A stretch of DNA of 64,000 bases. Source: Doris montereyensis (Eukaryota; Mollusca; Gastropoda; Nudibranchia; Dorididae). The position numbers and the translations under genes are program-made. The notes below the pieces were generated by a model. It ran no database searches. It was not told where the DNA came from and saw nothing but the letters and a program-made list of their open reading frames with translations. The stretch spans positions 1 to 64,000 of the forward strand of contig JAXRKP010000057.1 of the NCBI GenBank assembly GCA_037039925.1. The letters run 5' to 3'. How positions within the stretch are numbered: position 1 is the stretch's first letter; each line of letters starts with the position of its first letter. Below are positions 47,890 to 61,450 of this stretch, piece by piece.

Positions 47890-49790
47890 CAAATCTAGGA
47901 CTTCACAAATTGTATGTCACCAAATCTAATACATATATAAAGAAATCTATGGTGTCACTAAATCTAATATCAACAAATCTATGATGTCTCCAAATCTAAT
48001 ATTAACAAATCTATGATAAAAAATCTAATATTAACAAATCTTGGATGTCACCAAAAATCCAGTATGTCACCAAAATTAGGATTCATGTATAACCAAATCT
48101 AAGATGTCATCAAATCTAGGATGTTACAAAACATGCCAAATCTAGAATAATATCACCCAATCTAGAATGTTACAAAACATGCCAAATCTAGAATAATATC
48201 ACCCAATCTAGGATGTCATCAAATCTAGAATGTTACAAAACATGCCAAATCTAGAATAATATCACCCAATCTAGGATGTCATCAAATCTAGGATGTTACA
48301 AAACATGCCAAATCCAGAATAATATCACCCAATCTAGGATGTCATCAAATCTAGGATGTTACAAAACATGCCAAATCCAGAATAATGTCATCAAATCTAG
48401 GATGTTACAAAACATGCCAAATCTAGAATAATATCACCCAATCTAGGATGTTACAAAACATGCCAAATCCAGAATAATATCACCCAATCTAGGATGTCAT
48501 CAAATCTAGGATGTTACAAAACATGCCAAATCCAGAATAATATCACCAAATCTAGGATGTTACAAAACATGCCAAATCTAGAATAATATCACCAAATCTA
48601 GGATGTTACAAAACATGCCAAATCTAAAATAATATCACCTAAATCTAGAATGATGCCAAATCATCAAATCTAGGATGTTACAAAACATGCCAAATCTAGA
48701 ATAATATCACCCAATCTAGGATGTTACAAAACATGCCAAATCTAAAATAATATCACCCAATCTAGGATGTCATCAAATCTAGAATGTTACAAAACATGCC
48801 AAATCTAGAATAATATCACTAAATCTAGGATGTTACAAAACATGCCAAATCTAGAATAATATCACCCAACTAGGATGTCATCAAATCTAGGATGTTACAA
48901 AACATGCCAAATCTAGAATAATATCACCCAATCTAGGATGTTACAAAACATGCCAAATCTAAAATAATATCACCCAATCTAGGATGTTACAAAACATGCC
49001 AAATCTAAAATAATATCACCCAATCTAGGATGTTCATCAAATCTAGAGGATGTTACAAAACATGCCAAATCTAAAATAATATCACCAAATCTAGGATGTT
49101 ACAAAACATGCCAAATCTAAAATAATATCACCCAATCTAGGATGTCATCAAATCTAGAATGTTACAAAACATGCCAAATCTAGAATAATATCACCAAATC
49201 TAGGATGTTACAAAACATGCCAAATCTAAAATAATATCAATCTAGGATGTCATCAAATCTAGGATGTTACAAAACATGCCAAATCTAGAATAATATCACC
49301 CAATCTAGGATGTTACAAAACATGCCAAATCTAGAATAATATCACCCAATCTAGGATGTTACAAAACATGCCAAATCTAGAATAATATCACCCAATCTAG
49401 GATGTTACAAAACATGCCAAATCTAGAATAATATCACCCAATCTAGGATGTTACAAAACATGCCAAATCTAGCATAATATCACCAAATCTAGGATGTTAC
49501 AAAACATGCCAAATCTAGCATAATATCACCCAATCTAGGATGTTACAAAACATGCCAAATCTAAAATAATATCACCCAATCTAGGATGTCATCAAATCTA
49601 GGATGTTACAAAACATGCCAAATCTAGAATAATATCACCCAATTTAGGATGTTACAAAACATGCCAAATCTAGAATAATATCACCCAATCTAGGATGTTA
49701 CAAAACATGCCAAATCTAGAATAATATCACCAAATCTAGGATGTTACAAAACATGCCAAATCTAGAATAATATCACCAAATCTAGGATGT
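47890..49790. repeat. Minisatellite, 46-bp unit with 17-bp insert variant
   Basis: Unit CTAGGATGTTACAAAACATG plus CCAAATCTAGAATAATATCACCCAAT read in two parts. About a third of units carry an extra 17 bases, CTAGGATGTCATCAAAT. The first 200 bases are degenerate. Confidence 0.95.
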
Positions 49791-50074
49791 CGTATTGCCG
49801 CACAAGTCCAGTATTGATGACGTTACATCGTTTATACCTAAGCAGTCTATTTTCATTTTAAGAGTCCTAAAACTATTTTGGGGAGCAAATACATGTACAT
49901 TCATGCGGCTGCTTGTTGTTACTGTTAGTGATCGGCACTTCAAGCTAATACTCTGACAAAATGTTTCTCTGCATGTAGCTGGCGATTCATTCACATCTCT
50001 GACTGAGTCAAGTGAGTAAGACGACATGAAATACCTTTCCTGAAAACTGAGAGTACAACATTGTGAGAGAAAAA

Positions 50075-51722
50075 ACTGAGCCAGCTATGGTTTTGAACCA
50101 TTGTCATTGTGATTGAAAGCCTGAGCCAGCCATGGTTTTGAACCAGTGTCATTGTGATTGAAACCTGAGCCAGCCATGGTTTTGAACTAGTGTCATTGTG
50201 ATTGAAACTCTGAGCCAGCCATGGTTCTGAACCATTGTCATTGTGATTGAAACCCTGAGCCAGCCATGGTTTTGAACCAGTGTCATTGTGATTGAAACCC
50301 TGAGCCAGCCATGGTTTTGAACCATTGTCATTGTGATTGAAACCCTGAGCCAGCCATGGTTTTGAACCAGTGTCATTGTGATTGAAAGCCTGAGCCAGCC
50401 ATGGTTTTGAACCAGTGTCATTGTGATTGAAAGCCTGAGCCAGCCATGGTTTTGAACCAGTGTCATTGTGATTGAAACCCTGAGCCAGCCATGGTTTTGA
50501 ACCATTGTCATTGTGATTGAAAAGCCACCCATGGATTTGAACCAGTGTCATTGTGATTGAAACCTGAGCCAGCCATGGTTTTGAACCAGTGTCATTGTGA
50601 TTGAAACCCTGAGCCAGCCATGGTTTTGAACCAGTGTCATTGTGATTGAAACCCTGAGCCAGCCATGGTTTTGAACCAATGTCATTGTGATTGAAACCTG
50701 AGCCAGCCATGGTTTTGAACCAGTGTCATTGTGAAACCCTGAGCCAGCCATGGTTTTGAACCATTGTCATTGTGATTGAAACCCTGAGCCAGCCATGGTT
50801 TTGAACCAGTGTCATTGTGATTGAAACCCTGAGCCAGCCATGGTTTTGAACCAGTGTCATTGTGATTGAAACCCTGGTTTTGATTGCCAGCCATGGTTTT
50901 GAACCAGTGTCATTGTGATTACCTGAGCCAGCCATGGTTTTGAACCAGTGTCATTGTGATTGAAACCCTGAGCCAGCCATGGTTTTGAACCAGTGTCATT
51001 GTGATTGAAACTCCAACATGGTTTTGAACCAGTGTCATTGTGATTGAAACCCTGAGCCAGCCATGGTTTTGAACCAGTGTCATTGTGATTGAAACCCTGA
51101 GCCAGCCATGGTTTTGAACCAGTGTCATTGTGATTGAAACCCTGAGCCAGCCATGGTTTTGTACCAATGTCATTGTGATTGAAACCCTGAGCCAGCCATG
51201 GTTTTGAACCAGTGTCATTGTGATTGAAACCCTGAGCCAGCCATGGTTTTGAACCATTGTCATTGTGATTGAAACCCTGAGCCAGCCATGGTTTTGAACC
51301 AGTGTCATTGTGATTGAAACCCTGAGCCAGCCATGGTTTTGAACCAGTGTCATTGTGATTGAAACCCTGAGCCAGCCATGGTTTTGAACCAGTGTCATTG
51401 TGATTGAAAGCCTGAGCCAGCCATGGTTTTGAACCAGTGTCATTGTGATTGAAACCTGAGCCAGCCATGGTTTTGAACCAGTGTCATTGTGATTGAAACC
51501 CTGAGCCAGCCATGGTTTTGAACCATTGTCATTGTGATTGAAACCCTGAGCCAGCCATGGTTTTGAACCAGTGTCATTGTGATTGAAACCCTGAGCCAGC
51601 CATGGTTTTGAACCAGTGTCATTGTGATTGAAACCCTGAGCCAGCCATGGTTTTGAACCAGTGTCATTGTGATTGAAACCCTGAGCCAGCCATGGTTTTG
51701 AACCAATGTCATTGTGATTACA
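50075..51722. repeat. Minisatellite, 45-bp unit, about 36 copies
   Basis: Unit CCTGAGCCAGCCATGGTTTT plus GAACCAGTGTCATTGTGATTGAAAC. As 45 is divisible by 3, the minus strand is open for up to 291 codons (15-residue repeat NHNDTGSKPWLAQGF). Scattered one- and two-base deletions switch the frame without producing stops. Confidence 0.96.
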
Positions 51723-51900
51723 GATACACAACACTACAAATTGTACTGCAAGTGCAAGACCACTGATATCCCAAAACATGTTCTGTACATCCATTTTACA
51801 GCAAAACTTTTGTCATTTCCATTTCAAACAAATTTCTCATTCCTGACGAAAGCACTTTAAATTAATCAATATGATGAAGTTCTACATCAAAATGCACATA

Positions 51901-51931
<31 letters not shown>

Positions 51932-52395
51932 AAGAAGGAACAATCATACAGCTTTAATTTCTAGAAAAAAGGACACAAGAAAACCCCAACTCTGATAATA
52001 TTATAACAATACTATAAACTATATATAAGCATAATTCACAAACGCTCACAGTGTGGATTGAAACAAAAAAAGAGATTTTTGTGATCTCTAAAAAGCAGAT
52101 TCAAAATGCATTTTGAAACAGGTCAAATTTATTCATATTTATTATTATAAACTTATATTGAACACAAAATAAACATCAATTGAGACGAGAACAGACAGGA
52201 AACTTTTTATTTTACAATTGAAGAATAATGCATTGGGTCATAAAACCTTTCACTTTCATATTATTGATGGAAAAAACAACAAAACGAAATGAAACGTCAT
52301 AAAATCAAGAAGACCATAGATACTACTGGTGCATGACATTTTCTGGGGACGGGTTTCTGAACGCTTTTTATATCGGTTTTACAATGTTTGTGTCA
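51723..52395. other. Unassigned stretch with a CA repeat
   Basis: AT-rich; a CA microsatellite of about 28 bases sits at 51904-51931. Nothing else is seen. Confidence 0.4.
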
Positions 52396-52399
52396 TCAG

Positions 52400-52695
52400 T
52401 AACCTAGTAGTTGGGATGCCAGAGTTGGGACTGTAAGACCCTGGGTTCAAACCCTGACAATGTTTAACCAGTGTTATTTTGTTAAGCCCGATATTGTAGC
52501 CTATATTCACGGAGAGAAGAGACGTTTCCATCTCAACCCCGGTTCAATTAGATGCCAGCATCAGCTGGGGAGTAAAACATGCAATAGACTTAACGTCTTG
52601 TCCAGGAGGCCATGTCATCATCTGTATCGCTTCGCAGTACAGAAACCTGGATACACTTTGGCTCTATGGGCCATAATAACGTTAAAGGAACTTTA
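52400..52695 (+). mobile_element. tRNA-derived SINE family A, diverged
   Basis: TAGTAGTTGGGATGCC in the A-box position, GGGTTCAAACCC as B box, AACGTCTTGTCCAGGAGGCC body, and CTCTATGGGCCATAATAACG plus TTAAAGGAACTTTATCA tail. The most diverged full-length copy here. Confidence 0.8.
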
Positions 52696-53165
52696 TCATG
52701 AAAGTTGAAACCCTTTTGTGACATTGACAAAGTTTCCCCAAATCCTCCAGAATCGACGATAAGGGACAAGGGGGAAGGGGGTGGGGGGCTTCTAGTACTA
52801 CAATGTTGTATGTGGATCCTGTGCTGATTTGCTAATGACTTGTACAATTCTCTAATGTTACTATAACGAGAAAGTCAGCGGACATGATATACAGGGCTCA
52901 GGGTTATCAGTTTAATACAACAAACACCATTCATTATTATATACTAATCAACAAGGTTCTTCTAAAAAGTTTTTTTCTTTCAGAAGAAAATCTAACAACA
53001 AACACATAGACAGAAAATGAATTCCATATTAAATGTATGTGAAGAAACAAATATATTTATAACATAAGCAATTTGTTGACTGCATATTTTAATTATATAT
53101 ATAATATATATATATATATATACACACATAAAGTATATACTAAAAGAAAGAGTTAGATTAAGATC

Positions 53166-53292
53166 CACAATTACGGTGATCTCAGACCAGAGTCAATTAA
53201 GAGGAAACATGCGATGAAGATGAAAGATAAGTGAAATAATGAAAGGAAAGAAGAAGAACCTATCACCACCCTTGCAAACCACCCACAAGAGA
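53166..53292 (+). mobile_element. Dispersed SINE-like family B copy
   Basis: GTGATCTCAGACCAGAGTCA, GAGGAAACATGC, GATGAAAGATAAG and AAAGGAAAGAAGAAGAACCT in family order. Confidence 0.65.
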
Positions 53293-53509
53293 AAGAGAAC
53301 AAAGAGAGCCTCGTAAAATTGGCATAATTTCACATTTTGTATCATAGCGTAAAAATCCTAAGTGGAAAAATATTAGTAAAATTCATAACTTTTTTATTTA
53401 TCAACCGATTTTGATCATTTAAAAACTGTTATTCATGATCTGGGAATTACTATCTGTTTTACAAAAAAAGAAAAAGACTTTTGAAATTAAAATTTTATAG
53501 TCTGGAACA

Positions 53510-53840
53510 GCTAGAGAGAGCATGAGAGAGAGAGAGAAAGTGAAAGTACTGAAAGTGAAAGTGAAAAAGAGAGAGCGAGAGAGAGAGACAGACAAAGAAG
53601 GGAGAGAGAGACTCAGAGAGAGAGAGAGAGAGAGAGAGTGTGTGTGTGTGTGTGAAAGAGACAGACAGACAGAGTGAGAGACAAAGTGAAGAGAGAGAGA
53701 GATACAGATAGTGAGTGAGAGAGAAAGAGAGAGAGAGAGAGAGCGTGTGTGGTGTGTGTGTGTGTGTGAGAGAGAAAGTGAGAGAGAGAGAGACAGACAG
53801 ACAGGGTGAGAGAGAAAGTGAAAGACAGAGAGAGAACAAC
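53510..53840. repeat. GA-rich microsatellite with GT blocks
   Basis: Imperfect GA repeats interrupted by GTGTGT runs at about 53640 and 53750. ORFs in all frames are compositional. Confidence 0.93.
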
Positions 53841-53859
53841 AAGCAGACATACAGCCAGA

Positions 53860-54850
53860 TCAATAGAGGCAAACACAGACAGGGAGTCAGACAGACAGAT
53901 ATTTGTCTGACTGTAAAGATATTACACTGTGTCCCAATTCGATTTCAGGATTTCTTTTTAACAACATAATGATACAAATGTTCACATATATAAGTTATTC
54001 ACCACATGTACAGGATAGAAGGTGTAATTACAACTAAGCAGTTGTCATGGTAGACAGTTCACAAGGTAGGTTTTAAAATGAAAATAATACACATTTCTTA
54101 ATTTTTAACAATAAAAAAATAAATCGGAATGAAAACAGTCTACGACCAACATTTCCAAAAAAAAATCATTTAACTGTCAATAACCATTCAATCTATATAA
54201 AGATATAAATATACGTAAAAGCAACAAGCGTTTTATCTTAGTGATCTCCTTCTTATTATTTATTGCTTTACAAAATAATAAGAGTATTTAAAAAAAAAAC
54301 AATGGGATTAACTTTTAAAACAGGAAGTGAAAGTAACGGATAAAGATTCAAGTTCAAGCATAAAATTAAAATCATCAACCAACCGGGTGGCAGGGTCAGT
54401 CAGTTTAATAATAAAGCCTAATGGAATCACAATCACACCGAGTGATGCAATACTGTTAATAGTGTTATCAAATTGTAGTCAATGAAAATATTTTTCGTAA
54501 TATCTACACCATTTCCACTCTCAAACAGATAATATTTTCGTGATGTGTGTATAGTAGAATAGTAGTATAACATTTTATCTGAATGTAAAAGTGAACAATT
54601 CAAACCAACATGTTAGTAGTTACAACAAAAGTGATGGAGAAAGTTTGGATCTACGGTACATTTTGTATTCCTTTTCGCTTCATTTTTTAAATTTCATTTT
54701 CTTTACTTTTTACCAACACTTGGACCATTGCAAAACATTTCAATTTCAAGTTAAAGAAAACCCTGCATTTCAAGTTTGATGGATAAAACAATCATCTAAT
54801 GTCTGTTCCATAAATATATTGACTCATTGGGACTAGTGAATATAATATTT
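53860..54850. other. Unassigned AT-rich stretch
   Basis: No repeat, RNA or coding structure that I can support. Confidence 0.4.
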
Positions 54851-54854
54851 ATCA

Positions 54855-55545
54855 AGACGTCGTGGCGAATCAACAGTGTTCCGAGTTCCTAATCATGAGG
54901 ACACCGGTTCAAAACCATTGGCTGGCCCTAATGGTTTTTCACGACATTGCACTCTTAGTCTTAGGAAAGTAGCCGTATATAAAACAAAGGAGCCACAGTG
55001 GAGTGAAGCCAAAAGTGATAAATGACAATTAGTGACAACTCAACCAAGGAAGAAAGAACAGATACACAAATTGTCACACATTTGTTGTCTTCTTTCGTGG
55101 AGCTTTCCCTCACTTATCGTTGTTTATTTATTACTCTTAGGAAAGGTATTTTACTTTAATCTGATTTTTTCGTTCTACGCAGGCGTGAGTGAGTACCCAA
55201 CTACAGGTAGAGATTTTGTCTGTGTGTTTGTTAGTAGAATGTGCCTACTAACATGCTGTCATATGCTATGTTCCCCAGGGCAAGAAGGACTTTGAATAAA
55301 ATGGCTTGCTGAGGGATTTTGTTTAATTAAAATTTACCCTGTCCACGATTGTGGTGATTTCAGGTGTGAATTTAGAGGAAACAGCAAGAAAATAGAGAAT
55401 TGAAAGAGTAAAAGAAAGAAGTAAGATCTACCAGCAGTGCCCGCCAACCGCCCACCTGCTGGGGGATAAATGGTGTACACATAGTGAGCTGGCCCAAAGG
55501 GATACAGACTATAAATTCATTATCTATATCTTTATCTTCAGTGGG
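54855..55545 (+). mobile_element. Cluster of SINE-like family B pieces
   Basis: A tRNA-like head (GTCGTGGCGAATCAACAGTG, CCGGTTCAAAACC) at 54860-54920 is followed by GTGAGTGAGTACCCAACTAC at 55185, a GTGGTGATTTCAGGTG block at 55350, CTACCAGCAGTGCCCGCCAA at 55427 and GGGATACAGACTATAAATTC at 55499. This is probably two or more overlapping insertions. Confidence 0.6.
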
Positions 55546-55554
55546 GCTGACCAT

Positions 55555-57735
55555 CATTTAAGCATCTTTTACCTTTGACTATCATCTAAGCATCTTCTAG
55601 CTTTGGCCATCTTCTAAGCATCTTCTAGCTTTCTTCTAAGCATCTTCTAGCTTTGAATCTTTAAACATCTTCTACCTTTGACCATCATCTAAGCATCTTC
55701 TAGCTTTGACCATCATCTAAACATCTTCTAGCTTTGACCATCATCTAAACATCCTCTAGCTTTGACCATCATCTAAACATCTTCTAGCTTTGACCATCAT
55801 CTAAACATCTTCTACCTTTGACCATCATCTAAGCATCTTCTACCTTTGACCATCATCTAAACATCTTCTAGCTTTGACCATCATCTAAGCATCTTCTACC
55901 TTTGACCATCATCTAAACATCCTCTAGCTTTGACCATCATCTAAGCATCTTCTAGCTTTTGCCATCATATAAGCATCTTTTAGCTTTGACCATCATCTAA
56001 GCATCTTCTAACTTTGACCATCGTCTAAGCATCTTAGCTTTGACCATTGTCTAAGCATCTTCTAGCTTTTGCCATCGTCTAAGCATCTTCCAGCTTTGAG
56101 TTTGACCATTGTCTGAGCATCTTCTAGCTTTGAGTTTGACCATTGTCTAAGCATCTTCTAGCTTTGGCCACCATCTAAGCATCTTTAGCTTTGAGTTTGA
56201 CCATTGTCTAAGCATCTTCTAGCTTTGGCCACCATCTAAGCATCTTCTAGCTTTGAGTTTAACCATTGTCTAAGCATCTTCTAGCTTTGAGTTTGACCAT
56301 CGTCTAAGCATCTTCTAGCTTTGAGTTTGACCATTGTCTAAGCATCTTCTAGCTTTGAGTTTGACCATTGTCTAAGCATCTTCTAGCTTTGGCCACCATC
56401 TAAGCATCTTTAGCTTTGACCATTGTCTAAGCATCTTCTAGCTTTTGCCATCATATAAGCATCTTTTAGCTTTGACCATTGTATAAGCATCTTCTAGCTT
56501 TGACCATCATCTAAGCATCTTTTAGCTTTGGCCATCATCTAAGCATCTTCTAGCTTTGACCATCATATAAGCATCTTTAGCTTTGGCCATCGTCTAAGCA
56601 TCTTCTAGCTTTGACCATCATATAAGCATCTTTTAGCTTTGGCCATCGTCTAAGCATCTTCTAGCTTTGGCCATCGTCTAAGAATCTTTTAGCTTTGACC
56701 ATCGTCTAAGCATCTTTTAGCTTTGACCATCATATAAGCATCTTCTAGCTTTGACCTTCATCTAAGCATCTTTAGCTTTGACCATCGTCTAAGCATCTTT
56801 TAGCTTTGACCATCATATTATTCATATAAGCATCTTCTAGCTTTGACCATCGTCTAAGCATCTGTTAGCTTTGACCATCATATAAGCATCTTCTAGCTTT
56901 GACCATCATCTAAGATTCTAAGCATCTTTTAGCTTTGGCCATCGTCTAAGCATCTTCTAGCTTTGACCATCATATAAGCATCTTCTAGCTTTGACCATCA
57001 TATAAGCATCTTCTAGCTTTTGACCTTCATCTAAGCATCTTTTAGCTTTGACCATCATATAAGCATCTTCTAGCTTTGACCATCATCTAAGCATCTTTTA
57101 GCTTTGGCCATCGTCTAAGCATCTTTTAGCTTTGACCATCATCTAAGCATCTTTTAGCTTTGGCCATCGTCTAAGCATCTTCAGCTTTGACCATCATATA
57201 AGCATCTTCTAGCTTTGACCATCATATAAGCATCTTCTAGCTTTGACCATCATTTAGCTTTGAACATCATCTAACTTCTAAGCATCTTCTAGCTTTGACC
57301 ATCGTCTAAGCATCTTTTAGCTTTGGCCATCTTCTAAATATCTTCTAGCTTTTACCATCATCTAAACATCTTCTAAATATCTTCTAGCTTTGACCATCAT
57401 CTAAACATCTTCTAAATATCTTCTAGCTTTGACCATCATCTAAACATCTTCTAAATATCTTCTAGCTTTTACCATCATCTAAACATCTTCTAAATATCTT
57501 CTAGCTTTTTACCATCATCTAAACATCTTCTAGCTTTTACCATCATCTAAACATCTTCTAAGTTTGATCATCATCTAAACATCTTCTAGCTTTGGCCATC
57601 ATCTAAGCATCTTTTAGCGTTGACCATCATCTGAACATCTTCTAGCTTTGAACATCATCTAAGCATCTTCTCGCTTTGGCCATCATCTAACCATCTTCTA
57701 GCTGACCGTCATTTAAACATCTTCTAGCTTTCAGT
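55555..57735. repeat. Minisatellite, 28-bp unit, about 75 copies
   Basis: Unit CTTTGACCATCATCTAAGCA plus TCTTCTAG. Variants include CATCGTCTAAG, CATCATATAAG, TTTTAG and a 34-base form with an extra GAGTTT (56090-56360). The right end changes to a CATCTTCTAAATAT form. Confidence 0.96.
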
Positions 57736-58780
57736 CAGTCGTTCCTTCTTCTTACATCAAGCTGTGTGATGGCAGTTAAAGTGTGTAGATATTACTGTAC
57801 TTATTTGTTGTATCATTTAATGTATGGTTGGTTATCTGAAGCATGATGTGTCTGATTTTCCATCATCTTTGATAGAGTTGTCACTTATTGTCGTTTATCA
57901 TGTTAGAACCCCTTAAGGCCCCTTTAAACGTACAAAGGATTCATCGACAAAGTGACAGTTTAACCGACAGACGCTAGATCTGGTCATCGTTGAACAGAGA
58001 GTTCATCTTTTAACTCTCAGTCCTTGGACTGTTGTACTTTAGTTGTAGCTAGTTTGTGTGAAATTCAAACCGTCAACAAAAATAAAACAAAACAAAACAT
58101 ACTCAAAAATTCTCACTTGGTAATCCGGCATTAAATTGCGTTCCCGCATGATTTTCACTAATTTTGGTCGCTGATCAAGAAAATTATATTATTTTTCTGA
58201 TTTGACTAATATTTAGGTAATTTTTAGACTGCATTTTTAACTCCGCCTGTGGCAATATCAAAGAAGTCACTCCCTTGACGCCACTCGTCGCTCATCCTTC
58301 AGTTCACCTGCGGGAAAATATCTGGTGCCTGGACTAAGAACTCTTCGCTATCGAGAGGATTGTTCTTTTCCACGCTCAGGTTTATCGAGAAATTGATAGG
58401 ATTCCCGCCATCCTTTCGATATCAAACAGTTTGTCGATGAATCAACTGTACATGTAAAAGGGCCTTAGAGGACAGAGAGGGACAAGGAAGAAAATAAAAA
58501 AATCATGAACACTGATACTAGTGATAAAAGATCAGACCAGTGACCTCTGACCCATAGCCTTGTTATGATATTGATAGGGAAAATACATTATGATGAACCA
58601 CGCCAATTGGGCACTTTAAAACTACGCTCAATAAAACTGACGACAGGTATGAAGGGAAAAAATCATGAGAAGATAGTTTAAACATAACAATGGATGACCG
58701 ACCAATAGCCGTCAATTTTTGTGTAAAGAAGCGCATTTAATTATGGGGGCTGATACAAAGGTTGCAGGTTTGATTCTATT
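57736..58780. other. Unassigned spacer between two arrays
   Basis: About 1 kb without array, recognisable element or ORF of note. Confidence 0.4.
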
Positions 58781-58787
58781 GGTGCTA

Positions 58788-59815
58788 TAAGATTTGTTTC
58801 TGTCACACACCACATCATCATCTAAGATTTGTTTCTGTCACACACCACATCATCATCTAAGATTTGTTTCTGTCACACACCACATCATCATCTAAGATTT
58901 GTTTCTGTCACACACCACATCATCTAAGATTTGTTTCTGTCACACACCACATCATCATCTAAGATTTGTTTCTGTCACACACCATATCATCTAAGTAAGA
59001 TTTGTTTGTCACACACCATATCATCTAAGATTTGTTTCTGTCACACACTACATCATCTGAGTAAGATTTGTCTGTCACATACCACATCATCATCTAAGAT
59101 TTGTTTCTGTCACACACCATATCATCTAAGTAAGATTTGTTTGTCACACACCATATCATCTAAGATTTGTTTCTGTCACACACCACATCATCATCTAAGA
59201 TTTGTTTCTGTCACACACCATATCATCTAAGTAAGATTTGTTTGTCACACACCATATCATCTAAGATTTGTTTCTATCACACACCACATCATCTAAGTAA
59301 GATTTGTCTGTCACACACCACATCATCATCTAAGATTTGTTTCTGTCACACACCATATCATCTAAGATTTGTTTCTGTCACACACTACATCATCTAAGTA
59401 AGATTTGTCTGTCACACACCACATCATCATCTAAGATTTGTTTCTGTCACACACTACATCATCTAAGTAAGATTTGTCTGTCACACACCACATCATCATC
59501 TAAGATTTGTTTCTGTCAAACACTACATCATCTAAGTAAGATTTGTCTGTCACACACCACATCATCATCTAAGATTTGTTTCTGTCACACACCATATCAT
59601 CTAAGATTTGTTTCTGTCACACACTACATCATCATCTAAGATTTGTTTCTGTCACACACCACTACATCATCTAAGTAAGATTTGTCTGTCACACACCACA
59701 TCATCATCTAAGATTTGTTTCTGTCACACACCATATCATCTAAGTAAGATTTGTTTGTCACACACCATATCATCTAAGATTTGTTTCTGTCACATATTAC
59801 ATCATCGAAAGCACG
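58788..59815. repeat. Minisatellite with two alternating unit types, about 34 bp
   Basis: One unit is CATCTAAGATTTGTTTCTGT plus CACACACCACATCAT; the other carries AAGTAAGATTTG and lacks the TTTC. They alternate in pairs through much of the array, giving a two-unit higher-order period. Confidence 0.94.
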
Positions 59816-59884
59816 TGAAAGCTGCCAGCTCTGAAAGAACCCTTGACAGCGAGGTACGAGTTACATACGGCTTGTTCACCAATC

Positions 59885-60290
59885 GCCCCAGGTGGCGAAG
59901 CGGTAAAACGTCCCCGTTCGTTTGAGCTGCCCCGCTTCACTGTACTGTAAAGACAATTTCCCACAGTAGATTCTGACGGAGCCACCTCTTCCTCCCCTCC
60001 CTCAGCGATGGACATTTTGAGGAGTTTCGGATGGGTCACCGCACCTTCGTCAGGTTGGATAGCAGGTCGGGTCGAACCTGTTCAAGTGAGCGTTCAGCGT
60101 ATTTCATTACTTTGTATTTGTCTCGTCGTCTTTGTTCCTGCGGGGCTTCAATATTATTCCATAAAGTTATTCATCAATTTGTGCAAGCGGCCCTTCATGC
60201 CATAGGAAGTCATTTCCAACACGATTCCAATAAACTTGCACTTTCACAATTATCATTTTGTAGCATTCTTACAATGGAATTATAAATGAT
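59885..60290 (+). mobile_element. Possible SINE family C
   Basis: A tRNA A-box-like GGTGGCGAAGCGG occurs near 59890 and the tail TTTGTCTCGTCGTCTTTGTT plus CCTGCGGGGCTTCAATATTA near 60117-60160. The tail is the sequence found twice, in opposite orientation, at 34211-34391. Confidence 0.5.
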
Positions 60291-60652
60291 CTAACCCCTT
60301 TGTCATGATTGCATACTTAATTGAGAAAATCTATGAATGAAATAAATTTGAAGCATAGCACTGGCTCTCTTCTTGTTCTTGATTCATTCCAGGACGGAAA
60401 CCGCAATGGAACTTAAAAGTTTTCACATTGACTGTTTTATTAGCATGATAACATAAACAAAGATTTGCATATTAATTTCAAGACATTTGTTTACATCATT
60501 CTTACAAATCAATACATGCATGTTATTAATTACACAAATTGCTTACTTTTTTTCAAACTAAACTCACTCCTTGCCTGAAACACCAACTAAAAAAGATATA
60601 AATCAAATACACCTTTGACAAATACCACATCAAACAATTTACAAAACCATGG

Positions 60653-61216
60653 ACAGTAGTGACCACCTAAATGCCCGCCACCATAATGCCCGTTTTGCCT
60701 CACTGTACATCACAGCCTTTGTTCCATTGGATCACTGGTTTGTAACCAGGCAATTAGAATTGAGCAGTCTTACAGATTCCACCCGAGGCTTTTTCTTGAT
60801 GTCGTAGGTGGCATGCAACCACCTGGCATTTTTAACAGTTTCATTGCTCCCAGTCCCATCCTGCATCGGCTGCATCCATTGTGTCTTTGGTTCTTCGCGG
60901 CGAATGATGGTCAACCCGTCGGGCGCTTACCACCTCAGTGCTAAATGATTTCCAGGTGAACCTATTCCTCACATTAAATTTTTTGTATAACTGATGACTT
61001 TTCTAAAACAAACGATCTGGCTATGAATCCTTATCCTTGTCTGTGCGTTGTCTTAATTTTAATATGAGGATTATGAATCTTGGTGATCCCCCCCCCCCCC
61101 CCCCACCAAATTGTTGCCCCATACCTATTTTCGTCTTAATGCCCGTTTCGCCTTTATGCCCGTTTTCTCTGCTTCCCAACCACCGGGCATTTAGGCCTTT
61201 AGGAGATGACTACTGT
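60653..61216. mobile_element. Candidate non-autonomous TIR transposon (about 564 bp)
   Basis: The left end reads ACAGTAGTGACCACCTAAAT then GCCCG. The reverse complement of the right end reads ACAGTAGTCATCTCCTAAAG then GCCTAAATGCCCG, so the ends match with one small insertion. Subterminal TAATGCCCGTTT copies lie at both ends. A clear target duplication is not visible. CAGT termini are compatible with pogo/Tigger-like elements, but no transposase is encoded. Confidence 0.6.
61088..61104. repeat. Run of 17 C
   Basis: Homopolymer inside the candidate TIR element. A similar run of 14 C is at 61789-61802. Confidence 0.9.
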
Positions 61217-61450
61217 ACATGTATTTTCCCATGATCTTATAGAATGAACAAGAAACAAGGAGAAAAAAACAACTTAGCAAATCAACCGAAATCATTTATC
61301 CAAATTCAACACACTCCATCAAATACAACAAGAAAACACCAAAGTTGATGAATGAATATTGATTTTGACCAACTGTGTGGTCGTGAAATGACGTGGATAT
61401 GAATGTGAGTACAACAAAGATATGATCACTTCAAATATAAAGTAGTAAGA

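Noticed and set aside
44630..47984. ORFs of 1,049 and 1,092 codons
   Set aside because: The 40-bp unit has no stop in any + frame, which is expected by chance for some arrays. Three frames are open at once and no gene signals flank it.
49991..51794. Minus-strand ORFs of 239, 203 and 291 codons (NHNDTGSKPWLAQGF repeats)
   Set aside because: They are the 45-bp array; overlapping frames are open simultaneously and indels do not select for frame.
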